Below are positions 37,200 to 49,875 of a stretch of DNA of 64,000 nt, in pieces. The notes under the pieces were generated by a model, which was not told where the DNA came from, made no database searches, and worked only from the letters and a program-made list of their open reading frames with translations. Source of the DNA: Larix kaempferi (Eukaryota; Streptophyta; Pinopsida; Pinales; Pinaceae). Each line of letters opens with the position of its first letter. The stretch's first letter is position 1. Where the stretch lies: contig BSBM01000123.1 in assembly GCA_027924585.1 (NCBI GenBank), positions 17,500,001 through 17,564,000 on the forward strand, written 5' to 3'. A program made the translations under genes and the position numbers.

Positions 37200-37965
37200 T
37201 TTGATTGGGACAAAATCTTTTGAAACAGAGAATGACTTCCAGGAAACGATGAGATGTCATGTTGTACATTGTTGTGAAGCTTAGAAGTTGGCTGAGCGCG
37301 CTTGTGAGCCGCAGGTTTGATGCGCGCTATCTCTCCCATGGGTGTGTTGTCCACCCGAGTCCTTAAAGCCAGCGCGTTGCTGTTAAAAATAGTAATGATC
37401 CAGGTCCTATGTAAAGGATTTTTGGGTGTAGAAAGCTTCGTCTGAAATAGAAACCCATCGAGCAATAGGAGATGGAATTTCCTGGGATGTGAGCAAGATG
37501 TCGTCTAAATATTTAATTAAATATTTTATGTTTTCAAATTTTTAGAGTTTTTGTCTTTGGTGTACTAAGTTGGAAATTTTTAAAAACTTTAAAATCACAT
37601 ATATTAGTTATGAAAATTGCATAATTAGTTATGAAAATTGTATAATTTATGTGTTATTGGAATATTCAAAGATGTTGAATTTAATTATAAATTAAAAACA
37701 CAATTTAGACACTTTCAAATTTAGATTCTACCCAAAAAAAATTTACCTAGTTCAGAAAAAAAACACCATCCTAAACATACTCCTGTTAAAAATGAGAATA
37801 ACAGCTTTGTACAACTGAAAAATGGAATACTGTTTGGAGTAGGTCCTGGATAATAGGTGAACTCACGGTTGCATGGTGTGTGATACACTAAAAATGTAAA
37901 TATCTCAATACAAATAAATAAGTATATACTCTCTGTTGTTCTTCTTTTGAATTCGTGGTTATATT
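37200..37965 (+). other. 3' flank of kinase copy 2
   Basis: Shares ordered blocks with 999-1490 ('gagtccttaa(a)gc', 'gaaatagaaaccca(t)cgagcaa', 'gagtaggtcctggataataggtgaa', 'catggtgtgtgatacact'), with an AT-rich insertion at about 37500-37790. Marks the kinase copies as a duplicated segment, not just duplicated coding sequence. Confidence 0.6.
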
Positions 37966-38916
37966 CAATTCTATGCACATTCCTGGCCAAAAAAAAATTA
38001 TGGGCTGGCTTGCATGTGGCATGTGTATGTTGCTTTACAGATTTTTATATAGTGTGAGTGTGATGAATCATGATGGTCTTCCCGATGCAACGAATGCCAA
38101 TACTACATGGTTGCAATCTGTCCATTTTTATGAGTAATTTATTTAGTTTTTCTGTTTAACCAGACTTTAGTTTAGTTTTGTTCACTTTACCAACTCTGAA
38201 CCATTAGCTTTACATCTCTGAATCATCTTTACAACTTTGAATCATCTTTACAAGGCAAGAATTGTGTGTATTTAATGAAGTTTTAAATAGAATAAAGATT
38301 ATGCAAAGCAAGAAGTTTATGGTGTCACTTAAGTGATATAAAAGATTGATGATTTGCATAACATTTGGTATAAATTGTTGAAAGTGCAGTTTTAAATTGT
38401 TGGAATTGCATAATCTAGGTTTCCTATAGGCAATCCTCAATCCATTTTTACAATCAAAATTACAATTTCAATAATGAAAATCATAATTTCAATGAAAATC
38501 AAATCACTTAATTCTAATAGAAATCACAAAAAAATACAAATCCTATATTTAACTTACTCCTTTCTTAAGTATAAAAAATATCAATCTTGAATATAATAAA
38601 TATCTTACATTAAATCTAAGAAAGATAAATACCAGATTCCAATAAATCTAAAATTAAAAAATCTTAAATCACATGAGTTATGAACCATGGATATGACTCA
38701 ACCCTAAACTCATATATCTCAAAATGCATATCTAATGCGCGATTATGTACATGCTTATTTTATTTTAAATGTTGTACACCTTTGAGTAAGGGTTAAGGGT
38801 TATTTTATGGTGGGAAACATGAAATGTTAAAATTTTAAATTTTTAAGTGTTAGAAGACTAGAAATAAGAATTATTAAATCTGCATAAAAATTTATTCATG
38901 GATATATAAAGAATAA
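37966..38916. other. AT-rich spacer
   Basis: No gene recognised between the kinase 3' flank and the LINE target site. Confidence 0.45.
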
Positions 38917-38932
38917 TTATAATTACAACTTG
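38917..38932 (+). repeat. LINE target-site duplication, left
   Basis: 16 bp 'ttataattacaacttg', identical to 46288-46303; two further A's may belong to it but cannot be told from the poly(A). Confidence 0.9.
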
Positions 38933-39849
38933 AGAGTCAAATACGAAGTACCGTAGTTGAAAGGATTTGGGCTGGAGCCGCGAGTGGTGAGCGGAGTGTT
39001 TTTTTAGGGTTTTTAGGGTTTGGCATATTCAAGCATAGAACCAAAATACAATGCATCTCTTCCGGTCTGATACCTGAATGTAGCTACCCGTGGTTGGTAA
39101 TTTGGACTTTCAACCTTAACCGGAGTATCCTCTCAAAAAGGTGTCGAGGATGCACATTTTGGCTGGTTTTTCCCAATATTTACTTATATGTTTTTGGTGG
39201 ATTAACTCTAGTATCCCCCAAGTGTCAGTCTAGTCGACACAAAGTTTGTGCTATCGGAATGGGGTACAACTTTGCTTTTTCTATTTTTGCCTAGATTCGG
39301 GCATCTCTGGGGGCTCCATGATGCGTCTTGGGTAACTTATATTTTCCTCCTGGAGATCTTACCAGATATTGGCTCTGGCGTTCTTTCTATGCACGGTTTC
39401 CATTTTGACCGACAACACGGTGGTCCTTGATTTTGGAAATTACAACTTCTGGGAACGGTCGGTTTAACCCAGGGGTTTTGATGTCGGAACCACATATGGA
39501 TTGCAGTGGTATATGATGTGGTGCTTGGGTTTTTGTGGCCACCGACAACTGATTATGGTCTGCGTCTTTTGAGGGTAAAGGTGGATTATCCCGCCTTTTT
39601 ATGCAACCGTTACAACTACAGGGCTGTAGTGGTCTATGCTGGGGTTTGGTGTTTCTTCGAGACCGTGAACAAAGGATCTCGTGTTGGCTATTTCCGTCCT
39701 CACTATAAGTGGTTTCTTGTTTGTTTTCCTGTCATATTGTGGGTGACTATTTTCCTGCCGCTTTGTGGTGGTTTATCCCTGGTTGGGTTGGTTTTCGATA
39801 CTCTTCTATAGAAGTTGGGGTTTGGTGTGTGGTTTTGGGATAGAGCGGT

Positions 39850-41667
39850 TTGCAATTTGACGACACCGTTTTTGGTGGTCGAAATGGCCAGATCCAAAAT
39901 GTCACACCTCCATCTGAGACTGACATTTGGCTCGAGGAGAATGGGTTGTTGGTGCCGGATGAAGTATATCGGGACATGCTGAAGGGAAAACATCCACATG
40001 TGGCGGGCGACGTTAGACCACCATCTGATTCGGGACACATTGCAAAGAAGGGACAGGTGTCGGCTGGTTCTAATGGACGGTTTGGTGGTCGAAATGGCCA
40101 GGTATCTCAAGCTCGCTCGGGGGCGAGTGGTGGTAATTCCTCATCTGAGGATCCTGGACGTAGACGCACACAGCAACGACTCGAGAGATATATGTGTCGT
40201 CCCGGTGAACACGGGTTATCCATGGGTAGGGAAGTGGGTTTGGAGGAGATCGTTGCATTCAATATGACCGTTCTTGTGGGCCGATTCTCCTATCTGGCCA
40301 TGAATTGGAAAGACATTGTTGGATTGGTCACTGAAACTTGGGGACCCAAATTAAACTATGTACCCAAGGTATCCATTCTTGCACGAGGCTGGTTCGGCTT
40401 CAAGTTTCAAACGGAGGAACATGCTACTCTTATATTGGGTAAGCTCTGGCTGAAGGGTGTGGGGAGCTTGATGTTGCAGCGTTGGCACACGGATTTTGAT
40501 CCGGATCGTGCGACCATTCGTTTTCACCACTTGTGGGTGCTTCTGCCTGGCCTCCCATTAGCCATGTGGAACCATGGTGCCTTTGAGGCCATTGGGAATA
40601 GGCTTGGGAGGTTTTTACATCTTGAGTCGAAGGTCTTGGACGACATTGACAAGCAGATGGGTCATCTTCTTGTGGAGGTTGATATTTCTATGGGCCTCAT
40701 TGACACTTTACATATTGATTGGAGGGGTAGGACCTATACTCAGGGTCATTAACTATTGGGGCATTTTGTTCCGCTGCTCCCGTTGCATGGAGGTTGGCCA
40801 TCTTTGGCGTCACTGCAAAACCTCGGTGCGACCCACTCGACTTTTGGAGGACCCACTGTGGTCATCCGGTCATAGTAGCGAATTTGAGGTTGATGCTGCG
40901 GGTGATTTGGATGGCTACTCCAGTCGTCTTCCTCCCCCGGGAATTGATGAGCTTGACACGATGGGTAAGCTCGAGCACTATGATCCTGTTTTTTATCAAT
41001 CCCTTAATGATATGGAAAAATATTTCATTAGAGATCTGAATGTTAATAAAGATGTTGGAATTGGTCTTTCGTCTTAGTCCGTTTCACTTGAGTCCTCCCT
41101 TAATGTTTGTCCGGTTGTGGATATTTCCAAGGGTCCTATCCTTAGCCCCACCCTCGCTGCCTTTGCGCCGACGGAACCGGTATCTCCTATGTCTAAACCC
41201 TCCCTTTCTGATACGGTCCTCGTTTCTTCGGACCCTTCTCTCCCTTCAACACCTCAGGATTGTACCTTTCCTCCGTCTCCGTCCCCTGCACAGTTGTCCG
41301 AAGAAACTACCACTGGTAACCCCCAAACCCTCTTAATCCCTTCCTTTGAGGATATGGTCAAGAAGGACCCTATTCCTACCTTTTTTAAGAACAAGGTGGT
41401 GGGTGACACGGTCTCTGAAAAGCCGGTGGAAAACATTCCCATGGTAACCCTTCAATGGCCACTAAGGGTGCCAGATTCGAAGGTTTAGTAGGTGATTTTT
41501 CGCCTCTAAAGACTCGTAGTGCGAGGAAAATAAAGGGTGCATTGAATGGTGGTTCTAAGGAGGGAGACAATGTAAATTCCTCTCCCACTGATATTTATGG
41601 GGTTCCTACTTCTCATGATTATGGGGCGCTTAGAGGCATTAAAGCCCTTGCAAGGGGTCGCAGATGA
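39850..41667 (+). pseudogene. LINE ORF1 (DUF4283 domain plus CCHC knuckle)
   Basis: RNA-binding gag-like protein. Frame open from 39844 after a TAG; the first ATG in frame is 39976, so the start is uncertain. The DUF4283 domain (about 40250-40570) contains TWGPKLNYV, RGWFGFKFQTEEHA and WVLLPGLPLAMWN. After a frame change near 40740 comes the zinc knuckle CSRCMEVGHLWRHC (CX2CX4HX4C). A Pro/Ser/Thr-rich linker follows with TAG at 41075, then a second frame change near 41455 and a basic C-terminus (KTRSARKIKG...ARGRR) ending in TGA 41665-41667. A 20-bp duplication 'ttggtggtcgaaatggccag' occurs at 39872 and 40082. Confidence 0.8.
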
Positions 41668-44600
41668 TCATTTTTTCCCTCAACATCCGGGGAGTGGGGG
41701 GCCTCCCTAAAATGCTAGCCCTCAAACGAGTTCTATACATTTCTAATCCTGATATTGTTTTCCTACAAGAAACTATGGTCTGTGCTGAGACAGCGCGGAC
41801 TTTTTTCACCAAAATCAAACCTTTTTGGATGGTGTGTGCGGTTGACGCCATTGGACTTTCGGGACGCTTGGAACCCTCTGGTTCTTGAATTACAAACTTT
41901 TAGTGTTTCTGTTGGGATTTTGTTAACAGGGAGACTGAAAGGGTTCCTAGAGACCATGAATTTGGTTAATTGCTATTGCCCATACCAGAATAGGGAGGAT
42001 TTCTGGAATTCAGTCTGTTCTTAACAACTACTGTCTTTAGAGAACGTGATATTGGCTGGTGACTTCAACTTTACCTGGGGGGCCTCCGAGATTTGGGGGA
42101 GACGTGCCAGATTGGACCCCTTGGGTGGCTTTTTCAGGGATTTATTTGACACTCGGCAATTTGTGGATATTGAACCATCCCCTCTATCGCCCACTTGGTC
42201 AAATGGTCGGTTAGATGATGCCCTCATATCTAAATGCTTGGATCATTTTTTCGTGGCGGAAAAGCTACTGGAAAAATTCTCAAATTTCCAGTCTTGGGTG
42301 CACAATGCAAAAATAAGCGATCATTTCCCCATCATCTTCAAGTGGAAACATCCCATTGTCGACATAATTACCCCTTCAAATTTAATGCTACATGGCTTCA
42401 GGACCAGGCTTTCAAACAAGTGGTGATAGATCATTGGTCCAACATCGACACCTCTGGGGAAGTATTTGCAATGGATATTCTAGTTGCCAAACTACGCAGT
42501 TTAGGATTTTGTATCACTAAATGGACTAAGTCGAGAGAGGTGGAAATGGATCAGGAACTCATTCAGATTGAAGGGGACTTGGCAATAATTTTGGAAAATA
42601 AGGCCAAAGGTTTTCTCAATAATGTTCAGCGGGCTTCTCTCATGGACTTGGAAGGTCGCAAGCTAAAAATTCTCCGTTTTAAGGAGGAATCCTGGAGGCT
42701 AAAAAGCCGGGCTTTGTGGATCAAAGCGGGGGATCAAAATACAAAGTTTTTCCACAAGTTTGCTGATGCCCGTCGTATCCATAACACTATTTGGGATATT
42801 AATGATCATAATGGTAGATGCATATCCACGCTTGGCAGTTTACAGGCTGAGGCTCGGTGTCACTTTCAGGAAATTTATCATGACCCAAAGGACATACCTA
42901 TGATCGAGCAATTCAAGGTCATCCAAGAGTATCCTCAACTTTTCTCTGATGAGGAGGGAGACATTATTTTTAGAGAAATTTCCCTTCTGGATATCGAAGC
43001 TGTACTAAAAGGTTTTGCCAAAGATAAGTGCCCTGGTCCGAATGGATGGACGATTGAACTCTTTATTGGGTTCTTTGATATTATGGGTCCCGATTTGTGG
43101 GCGGTCATTGAGGAGTCTCGCTGCAAGGGATTAGTCACTGGTGCATTAAACTCTACTTTCATTGCTCTTATTCCCAAGAAATCCCATCCTGAATATTTTG
43201 GAGACTTCTAGACCATATCTTTATGTAATCTCATTTATAAAGTCATATCTAAGATCATTGCTATCCGCATCAAGCCTGGGTTATCTAAATACATTTCTAT
43301 GAAGCAGTATGGTTTCCTGGAGGATCAACAGATTCTGGATGCGGTTGGAGTTGCTCAGGAGGTATTCCATACTGTTAAGATGAAACAGCTTAGTTCCCTC
43401 TTCCTTAAACTAGATTTGGTAAAAGCATACGATCGGGTGGATTGGACTTTCATTCGCCTGGCTCTGGTTCAAATTGGTCTACCACGGGCTGTGGTCAAAT
43501 GGATTATGGCTTGCATCACCTCTGTTAATTTTGCGGTGATTATCAATGGTCTACCCTCCGGTTTCTTCAAGAGCTCTCGTGGCCTTCGCCAGGGATGCCC
43601 GTTATCTCCATTACTGTTTCTGCTGACTATTGAAGGTCTAAGTCATCTTATCATCAAGGCTAAACGAGATGGACTCATTCTGGGTATCAAAATGTCTGAA
43701 CATATTTCCATCACCCACACTATGTTCGTAGATGATGTAATGTTTTTTGGCCCCTGCTCAATTATTGAATGGCGCTCTTATAAGAATATATTGGACCTGT
43801 TCTGCAAAGCCTCTGGGATGCTTATTAGCTCAGGTAAATCTTAGTTCTTGGAAAATAATGTGGATTTGGTGGTTAAATCTATGGTCAGTAATTTCTTCCC
43901 TTTCAATTTTCGGGAACTTTTGGGTGGCACCACATATCTTGGATATTACTTGAAGCCGACCAACTACCTCATCTGTGATTGGCGTTGGTTATTAAATCGT
44001 TTTGACAAACACATCAGCCATTGGTGCTGGCGTTGGCTCACTTTGGGAGGGAGGCTTACATTAATCAAATCGGTGCTACAAAATCTGGCTGTTTATTGGA
44101 TGTCCCTCAGCAAAATACCCCAGTACATCCTCCTGAACATTCGCAAATGTATTTTTTCGTTCCTTTGGTCTGAGGATGGCTCGACACACAGGTTCCATCT
44201 GGCAAATTGGAGACCCCTGGCCCGACCGAAACATTTTGGGGGTTGGGCTATAAAATATTTGGGGAACTTTGATTTAGCACTCAAAATAAAGAGTCTGTGG
44301 CGTGCACTTACCTCGGGCTCTATATGGAGTATGGTTATTAAGGCAAAATATTTGAAGCATTGCTCAATGGAGAATTGGTTTCGGCGTGGATCCCCGGGGG
44401 GAGGTGGTGCTTCCAATATTTGGCGTGGTCTACATGGCTCCTTCCAATACCTATATGATTGGCTGTCCTGGATACCTGGAAATGGTAGGGATATCCGGCT
44501 AGAGGAGGATCCTATATTGGGTGGCCCGATTGTTTTCAAACTCTCCGATGTGCTTATTGGATTCCTTCGATCCAGAGGCTATTTAACATTGAACCATGCT

Positions 44601-45788
44601 TTTAATAGGCACCCTGATGGGAGTAGGAATCCTTTCTGGATTCGGGCGACTCACTTGGGGTTGTTGGGGCACTTGGCTCATGAATGGGACCGTTATTTGG
44701 ATGGACTTATAAACACGAAGTTATCTTTATCTGAGGTGCCCAATCATCTTGTTTGGTCCTAGAACACTGCTACAGGTGCTGCGATTGCCAAATTGGCCTA
44801 TGACTATATCACCTCGGGGTGTCAGGTACAGATAAGGTGGTGGTATAAGTTGATCTGGGGGTTCTCGGCCCCATTGAAATTAAAATGTTTCTTTTGGCTG
44901 GCCATGAGTAATAAGATACTTACCTGGGACAATCTGTGCCGCAGAGGCTTCTGTGGACCGGGTCTTTGCCACCTTTGTGGATCCTGCGATGAAAACGTGA
45001 TGCATCTTTTTGGCTCTTGCTCGGTGGCATTTGCTTTATGGGTTAAATTAAGTGGATTATGTAACATGAGGTTCAGTTGGGATCCGGGCAGACCAGAGGA
45101 GAGTTTCCATAGATGGGGACGTAAATTCATATATTGGGACGCACTCCCATTTTTTGTTTTCTGGGAACTATGGCGAGCAAGGAACGAAGGCATCTTTCAA
45201 GGAATCGTTTTTCACCTGGATATTATGGCGGGTCGTGTGATTGTTGCGTTTCGGGCCTTTAACTCAGATTGTCCATGCAACCCAAAGCCCATTACTGTTT
45301 TTCCTTTTCCCTTAGTACTCACATACCCTTGTGGGTTTTTCGATGGTGCCTCCCAATCGGGAGGTGCAATGTGCGGGGCTGGGGCAGTTTTATACCTCTC
45401 TAAGAACCGCTATTGCAAAATTTGGTTGCATTTGGCACCTGGAACCAACACTCACTGTGAGCTATTGGCCTTATGGATTCTGCTTTGATTTGCCGTCCAT
45501 TTGGATTGTCTTCGTCTTCGGATCTGGGGTGACTCAAAGGTGATAATTTCATGGACCAATGGATCTGGCCATATCATGGTTCTTATGTTCCTACATTGGC
45601 TGAACAAGACCCGTTCCCTTATCAACAGGGTTGAGGTTGTTTCTTTTCTCCACGTCCCTCGGTCCTCCAATCAGTTGGCGGACGACCTTTCCAAACGCGC
45701 TCTCCTTTCTACTCCGGGGCTCATTTTTTGGGAGGATTGGTCTATGGATGTGATGATTTCGGCGAGCAGCTTGGACCACACTTTCTAG
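41664..45788 (+). pseudogene. LINE ORF2: endonuclease, reverse transcriptase, RNase H
   Basis: ATG 41664 overlaps the ORF1 stop as ATGA. APE endonuclease: FSLNIRGVGG, FLQET, GDFNFTWG, KISDHFPII. RT: SRALWIKAGDQNTKFF linker, KCPGPNGWT, FLKLDLVKAYDRVDW (first Asp), GLRQGCPLSPLLF, MFVDDVMFF (catalytic DD). A zinc-finger region CHLCGS...HLFGSC lies near 44965-45020. RNase H: FFDGASQSGG, CELLALW, WGDSKVIISW, HVPRSSNQLADDLSKR at 45330-45700. Lesions: frameshifts near 41865 and 42420, TAA 42022, TAG 43209, 43842 and 44760, TGA 45486. Enzyme drives target-primed reverse transcription; the plant RNase H domain is an acquired module of this LINE group. Confidence 0.88.
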
Positions 45789-45986
45789 CTCTGGTTTTAT
45801 CTGTGGATAATGCTTTATATATGCTTTGTAGGTTTTTAAATCCTTTTGGACGATCAACTTCTGGTTGGTCGACGGATTAGCCTCACTGTAGTTCTTCAGA
45901 TGGTCGTTGCTATCTTTTTGTTGTTTGTCTTTCCGGGATATATGTTTCTATGGTTTGTTTTTCTGGTTTCTACTATGTTTTGAGCT

Positions 45987-46134
45987 GCCCATTGTTTCAC
46001 CATGGCGGATGGGCTTGATACTTTTGTTGGCTCTATTGGTCCTTGATGCCCATTGTTTCGCCTTAGGCGGATGGGATGGTTATGTTTCGGTTCTATTGAT
46101 TATATGCCCATTGTTTCGCCATCGGCGGATGGGT
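45987..46134 (+). repeat. Three hairpin units in the LINE 3' UTR
   Basis: Units at 45987-46014, 46048-46075 and 46106-46134 share GCCCATtgtttc then ggcggATGGG. In each, CCCAT can pair with ATGGG; in units 2 and 3 GCC also pairs with GGC, giving short stem-loops. Spacing is about 60 bp. LINE 3' UTR structures can be recognised by the cognate RT. Confidence 0.7.
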
Positions 46135-46287
46135 TGGTTCTTGTTGGTATTGTTGTTCAGTGGATGATCTTGGTTGGACATGGTCGGTTTTTTTTGGGCG
46201 AGGAGTATATAACTTTCTCTTTGGATGTATCCATTGATACTATTTACTTAATTATTAGTATGCTATTTTCATTATATGAAAAAAAAA

Positions 46288-46303
46288 TTATAATTACAAC
46301 TTG
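46288..46303 (+). repeat. LINE target-site duplication, right
   Basis: Perfect copy of 38917-38932, directly after the A-run. Confidence 0.9.
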
Positions 46304-46907
46304 TTTATTACAATATTTTAATTTTCTTTTTATAGAATAAGAGAGTTTAATTATGAGAAAATGTTACCCATGTTAAGAATAGTTAGACACATACCAACAC
46401 ACTCCAAACACACTCTTCCATGATATGGCCCTATACCAAATGTACACTTGTCATGTAAATCCTCAAGTAATGTGCTCCACATGTGCAAATAATAATTAGA
46501 CCAAGGCCAACCCATGCCAAGCACACTCTATGTGGTGGCCACACACCAAGCAAAAATCTATGCATAGTTCTTCAAGTAATGAGCCCCACATATGGCAAGA
46601 ATAGGTAGATACATGCCAATCACACTTGTCCATGTGTGGCCACATGACAAGCACTCTCATTTATGTGGTGAACACATGCCAAGCACTCAACTTATTATTT
46701 ATATATAAATAAATCACTAATGACTAATCCCTAGCAAAGGAAAGGACGGAAACATATGGTTAGTTGCTAAAATGTTAAGAGAAACAAAAAAACTAACACT
46801 TCCTCTTTCTCGAGAATGTGCTCTCCACCAGTTGAAGCTTCTCTCTTAACATCATGAATTTTCTCTTTGTTAGAGGCTTCATCAAAATGGAGTGGTTGTG
46901 ATTATAC
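46304..46907. other. Spacer with loose repeats
   Basis: Repeated words 'caagcaca(c)tc', 'tgtggtggccacac', 'ccatgccaag' at about 46370-46690 suggest a degenerate tandem repeat. No gene. Confidence 0.4.
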
Positions 46908-49854
46908 TGTTGTAGACAAACCTAGTGTAGCTAGACAGACTTGCCATAACTATTGGTGGAAAGTAGTGTTAAGTCAAGGTTTAAGAGCATCACTTATGAA
47001 AAGTCTGTTTGGTTTTTAAGAATACAGATTTAGTAGAGATCACATCAAATTTTAAGCAGCAACAAACAAAACGTTTACATTCATTACTCAATTCTTTTAT
47101 GTTTATGTTTAAATTTTCCAACTTCATTTAACTTGAATTTTTTGTAATATCAATTTTTTTTTTTATGTATATGAAAATCTTAATTTTAACTTACAGAAAT
47201 TGTTAATTAAAAATGTTTTAAGTTAATGTTACATATTGATTATGTCGATAATGATTATTCTTTATATACATATTAAATTGTTTTAATTGTATCATGAAAA
47301 TCGAGTGCAAAAAATATTAATTGTTTAACAGTTTTATAATTCTGCTTTTTAGTGTAATTGTAGTCACGTTTCAAATACATGTATTTAATATAGTTATACA
47401 AGTTCATAGAAATTCACCTACAATGTTGAGATCAAAATGTTTCAACTATATGATTTTATAACTCAAAACAATGACAAACTTTCTAAATCTTAAAATGATC
47501 AATCTATATTTCTAAAAACAGCTTATGCATTTTAGAACCAACTCCAACCTTATTCCAACAATTAACTTATTGTGATTCCAATAACAACCAATTATCAATT
47601 GATTTTTCATTATTCCTAACATTTATCCATTACCAACAGTTTCAGCTAATAACTTCGCATAAGACACGAAGGTTATGAATGAGTATATAGTATTGAGCCA
47701 ACAAATTTCTTGCAATGTCGTAAAAAAATGACCAACAAGGTGGACAGGAAGTTTCTTATTTATATTTTGATAAAACATGAAAACATTAAACTTCATGAGA
47801 TTAAGAGTAGTGTGCTTACCATTAACGATAGCTTTAAATAAAGATACAAGAAGACCAAGGATGTTTTTTTCCTTGTAAAGACCGTTTCAGTGCAAGAATA
47901 TGCTTTAAATCTAAGCTCATATAGAGTTGGCTTCCTTTGTCTAGCAAAATGGTCAATCAATAGTGTTTTGAGTGCTACAAGAGCCATATTCAAGATGAAC
48001 ATGTCCATCCTTCCATGCTATATATGCCAATTACCTTTTCATGTGCTTTGTTCTTTCCATGGATATATTAATGCAAGTTGCTGTGCCTTCAACACAAATT
48101 CTACCTTTTTGAAATTACATAGTAGATCTTAAGATTAACTTCGGCATGCTCACTTGGTTATGGAAGCTCTACTCTCTTAGTCTTTTTCTTTCCACAAATA
48201 GAGATGATTTGCTTTATGCTAGATTACAAAAAGACGAGTAAATATTCAAAACCACCCAAAATATTAGAGTTCCAAGTTAAAACCAAACCTCCTCCTTCAA
48301 CAAACAATTATGTTTAACTTGTGACTAAGTGACTTGTTTGTTGTGCAGTGATGCTTCCAAACATAAGATTGTTGTTTTTGCAATACATACTAGAACAAGA
48401 TGTAGCCAAACATGTCAATGCACAATACATGTTTTCCTTTGACATATATGTTAAGCGAAAAACATAGTTATGAGCAAACAAATGAAATTTAATAAGAAAA
48501 ATTAACCTAATATGAATCTCTCATTAGAGGAAATTTGGATGAAAAATGGTCTACTTAAGGAAATCCTAAGGAAAATAATAAAATAATAGTAGAGATAGAG
48601 TAAAAAGACTACTTTTTTGGATTGTATTTTCAACTTATCTTCTTGTAGGTTTGCTCAAATTTCAAGCAGGAGCACTTGTTGGATGTGGAATTAAATTATG
48701 CATCGAACGAGTACCCAACTTGCATATTTTTGACAACATCCACATCATGAAAACTTGAAAATACATTAAAAAAAAACGTGTTTCTACTGAGAGAAAAAAC
48801 GTGTTTCTTAGTTATTTTCAATTTTTCGTGATGTAGATGATGTTAAAAGTATGCAAGTTTGGTACTCATTCGATGCAGAATTTAATTCCGCATCCAACGA
48901 GTGCTCCAGTTTGAAATTTGAGTAAATCTACAAAGAGATAAGCTGAAAATACATCCAAAAAAGTAGTTTTTATTTTTTCCCTCCAATTTTTTTACATGCA
49001 CCTCTTTTGAATTTTTAAGCATTTTGATTGGCTAATACATGATGAAATGGAATTTGAATTAGGGTTGGGCGGACCATTTTTCATCCAAATTTCCTCTAAT
49101 GTACTAAACTAAATTAAGTGGTAGCAATAGGATAACTCCCATTTGCAATAAGCAAGATTTATCCATGGAATCATTAGAAATGTTTAATAAGCATGTTGAA
49201 AACATTATTACACTGGAAGAACTAGTATTAGCAAGTTAATATCTTAGTAGTTTCCAACTAGTGAAACTATTTTAGCTTTGTACATCGCATATGTCTTCTT
49301 TCATGCTTAATCGAAACTTAAAATATCTTCAAAGAGAGTAAAAGAAAATGAGGATGTCCATGAATCTTCCTATTGTGATGGGAGGCTATATTAACCCCCG
49401 CCATTACTTCAATGGGCCTTACCATGTTTATCACTACATTTTCCACAACACAAGCAAGCACATTATTAATGAATTCCTCCCATGTATATATAGAACGCAA
49501 ATACTATCTAAATTATTATATTCCCAATTCAATTGCAATGTATTCATAAAGCACATTTATATTGTGTTTTAATGGATAAATCCCTTCGAATGTATTTATC
49601 CATTCCATAAGATCACTCTTTTTTAATCTTAAAAAAAGCTTTAGTTGGATCCCTTAATGATTGGTGGGGTCTCGACTCCAAACATTGAAACATGGAGATG
49701 TTTCTAAACTTTAACATATCTTATCTCCAAAAACTTCACTATACTTGATATGAAATCATTGATATACTTAAAATGAGTAGCATGTTAAGTAAATTTGTCT
49801 GAAGTAATCACTATTAATATTGTTGTGACCACCTCAATCCTTTTGAAACCACCA
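46908..49854 (-). mobile_element. LTR of degenerate Ty3/gypsy copy A
   Basis: Sequence bounded on the left by TGTTGTAGACA and on the right by ...AACCACCA next to a minus-strand polypurine tract (49855-49875, ATTGGGGGGGAGGA on the minus strand). Homologous to 58519-59994. Copy A is longer because of a segment at about 47033-47951 that copy B lacks, and a foldback element at 48522-49101. Ends are inferred from the A/B comparison and the polypurine tract. Confidence 0.6.
48522..49101. mobile_element. Foldback MITE of about 580 bp
   Basis: Ends CATTAGAGGAAATTTGGATG... and its exact reverse complement over 30 bp (48522-48551 against 49072-49101). A second, longer inverted block (about 48645-48790 against 48815-48960, roughly 85% alike by eye) makes most of the element a hairpin. 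Copy B of the surrounding LTR lacks it (compare 59215-59240), giving an approximate empty site. A target duplication is not clear. No coding. Confidence 0.8.
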
Positions 49855-49875
49855 TCCTCCCCCCCAATTTTTTTT

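Larger units (their letters stand above)
38933..46287 (+). mobile_element. Full-length plant L1-type LINE with RNase H
   Basis: 7,355 bp bounded by a perfect 16-bp target duplication and ending in a short A-run after 'attatatg'. Layout: 5' UTR about 38933-39849, ORF1 39850-41667, ORF2 41664-45788 (endonuclease, RT, zinc finger, RNase H), 3' UTR 45789-46287 with three hairpins. All domains are present, but the ORFs carry several stops and frameshifts, so this copy cannot move on its own. Intact target duplications next to decayed ORFs mean it either jumped as an already damaged copy or has decayed since insertion. Confidence 0.92.

Noticed and set aside
39703-40110. 135-codon minus-strand ORF over LINE ORF1
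   Set aside because: Antisense shadow of ORF1, which has clear DUF4283 and zinc-knuckle signals in the + strand.
44093-44539. 148-codon minus-strand ORF inside LINE ORF2
   Set aside because: Shadow of the RT coding frame; no family resemblance of its own.
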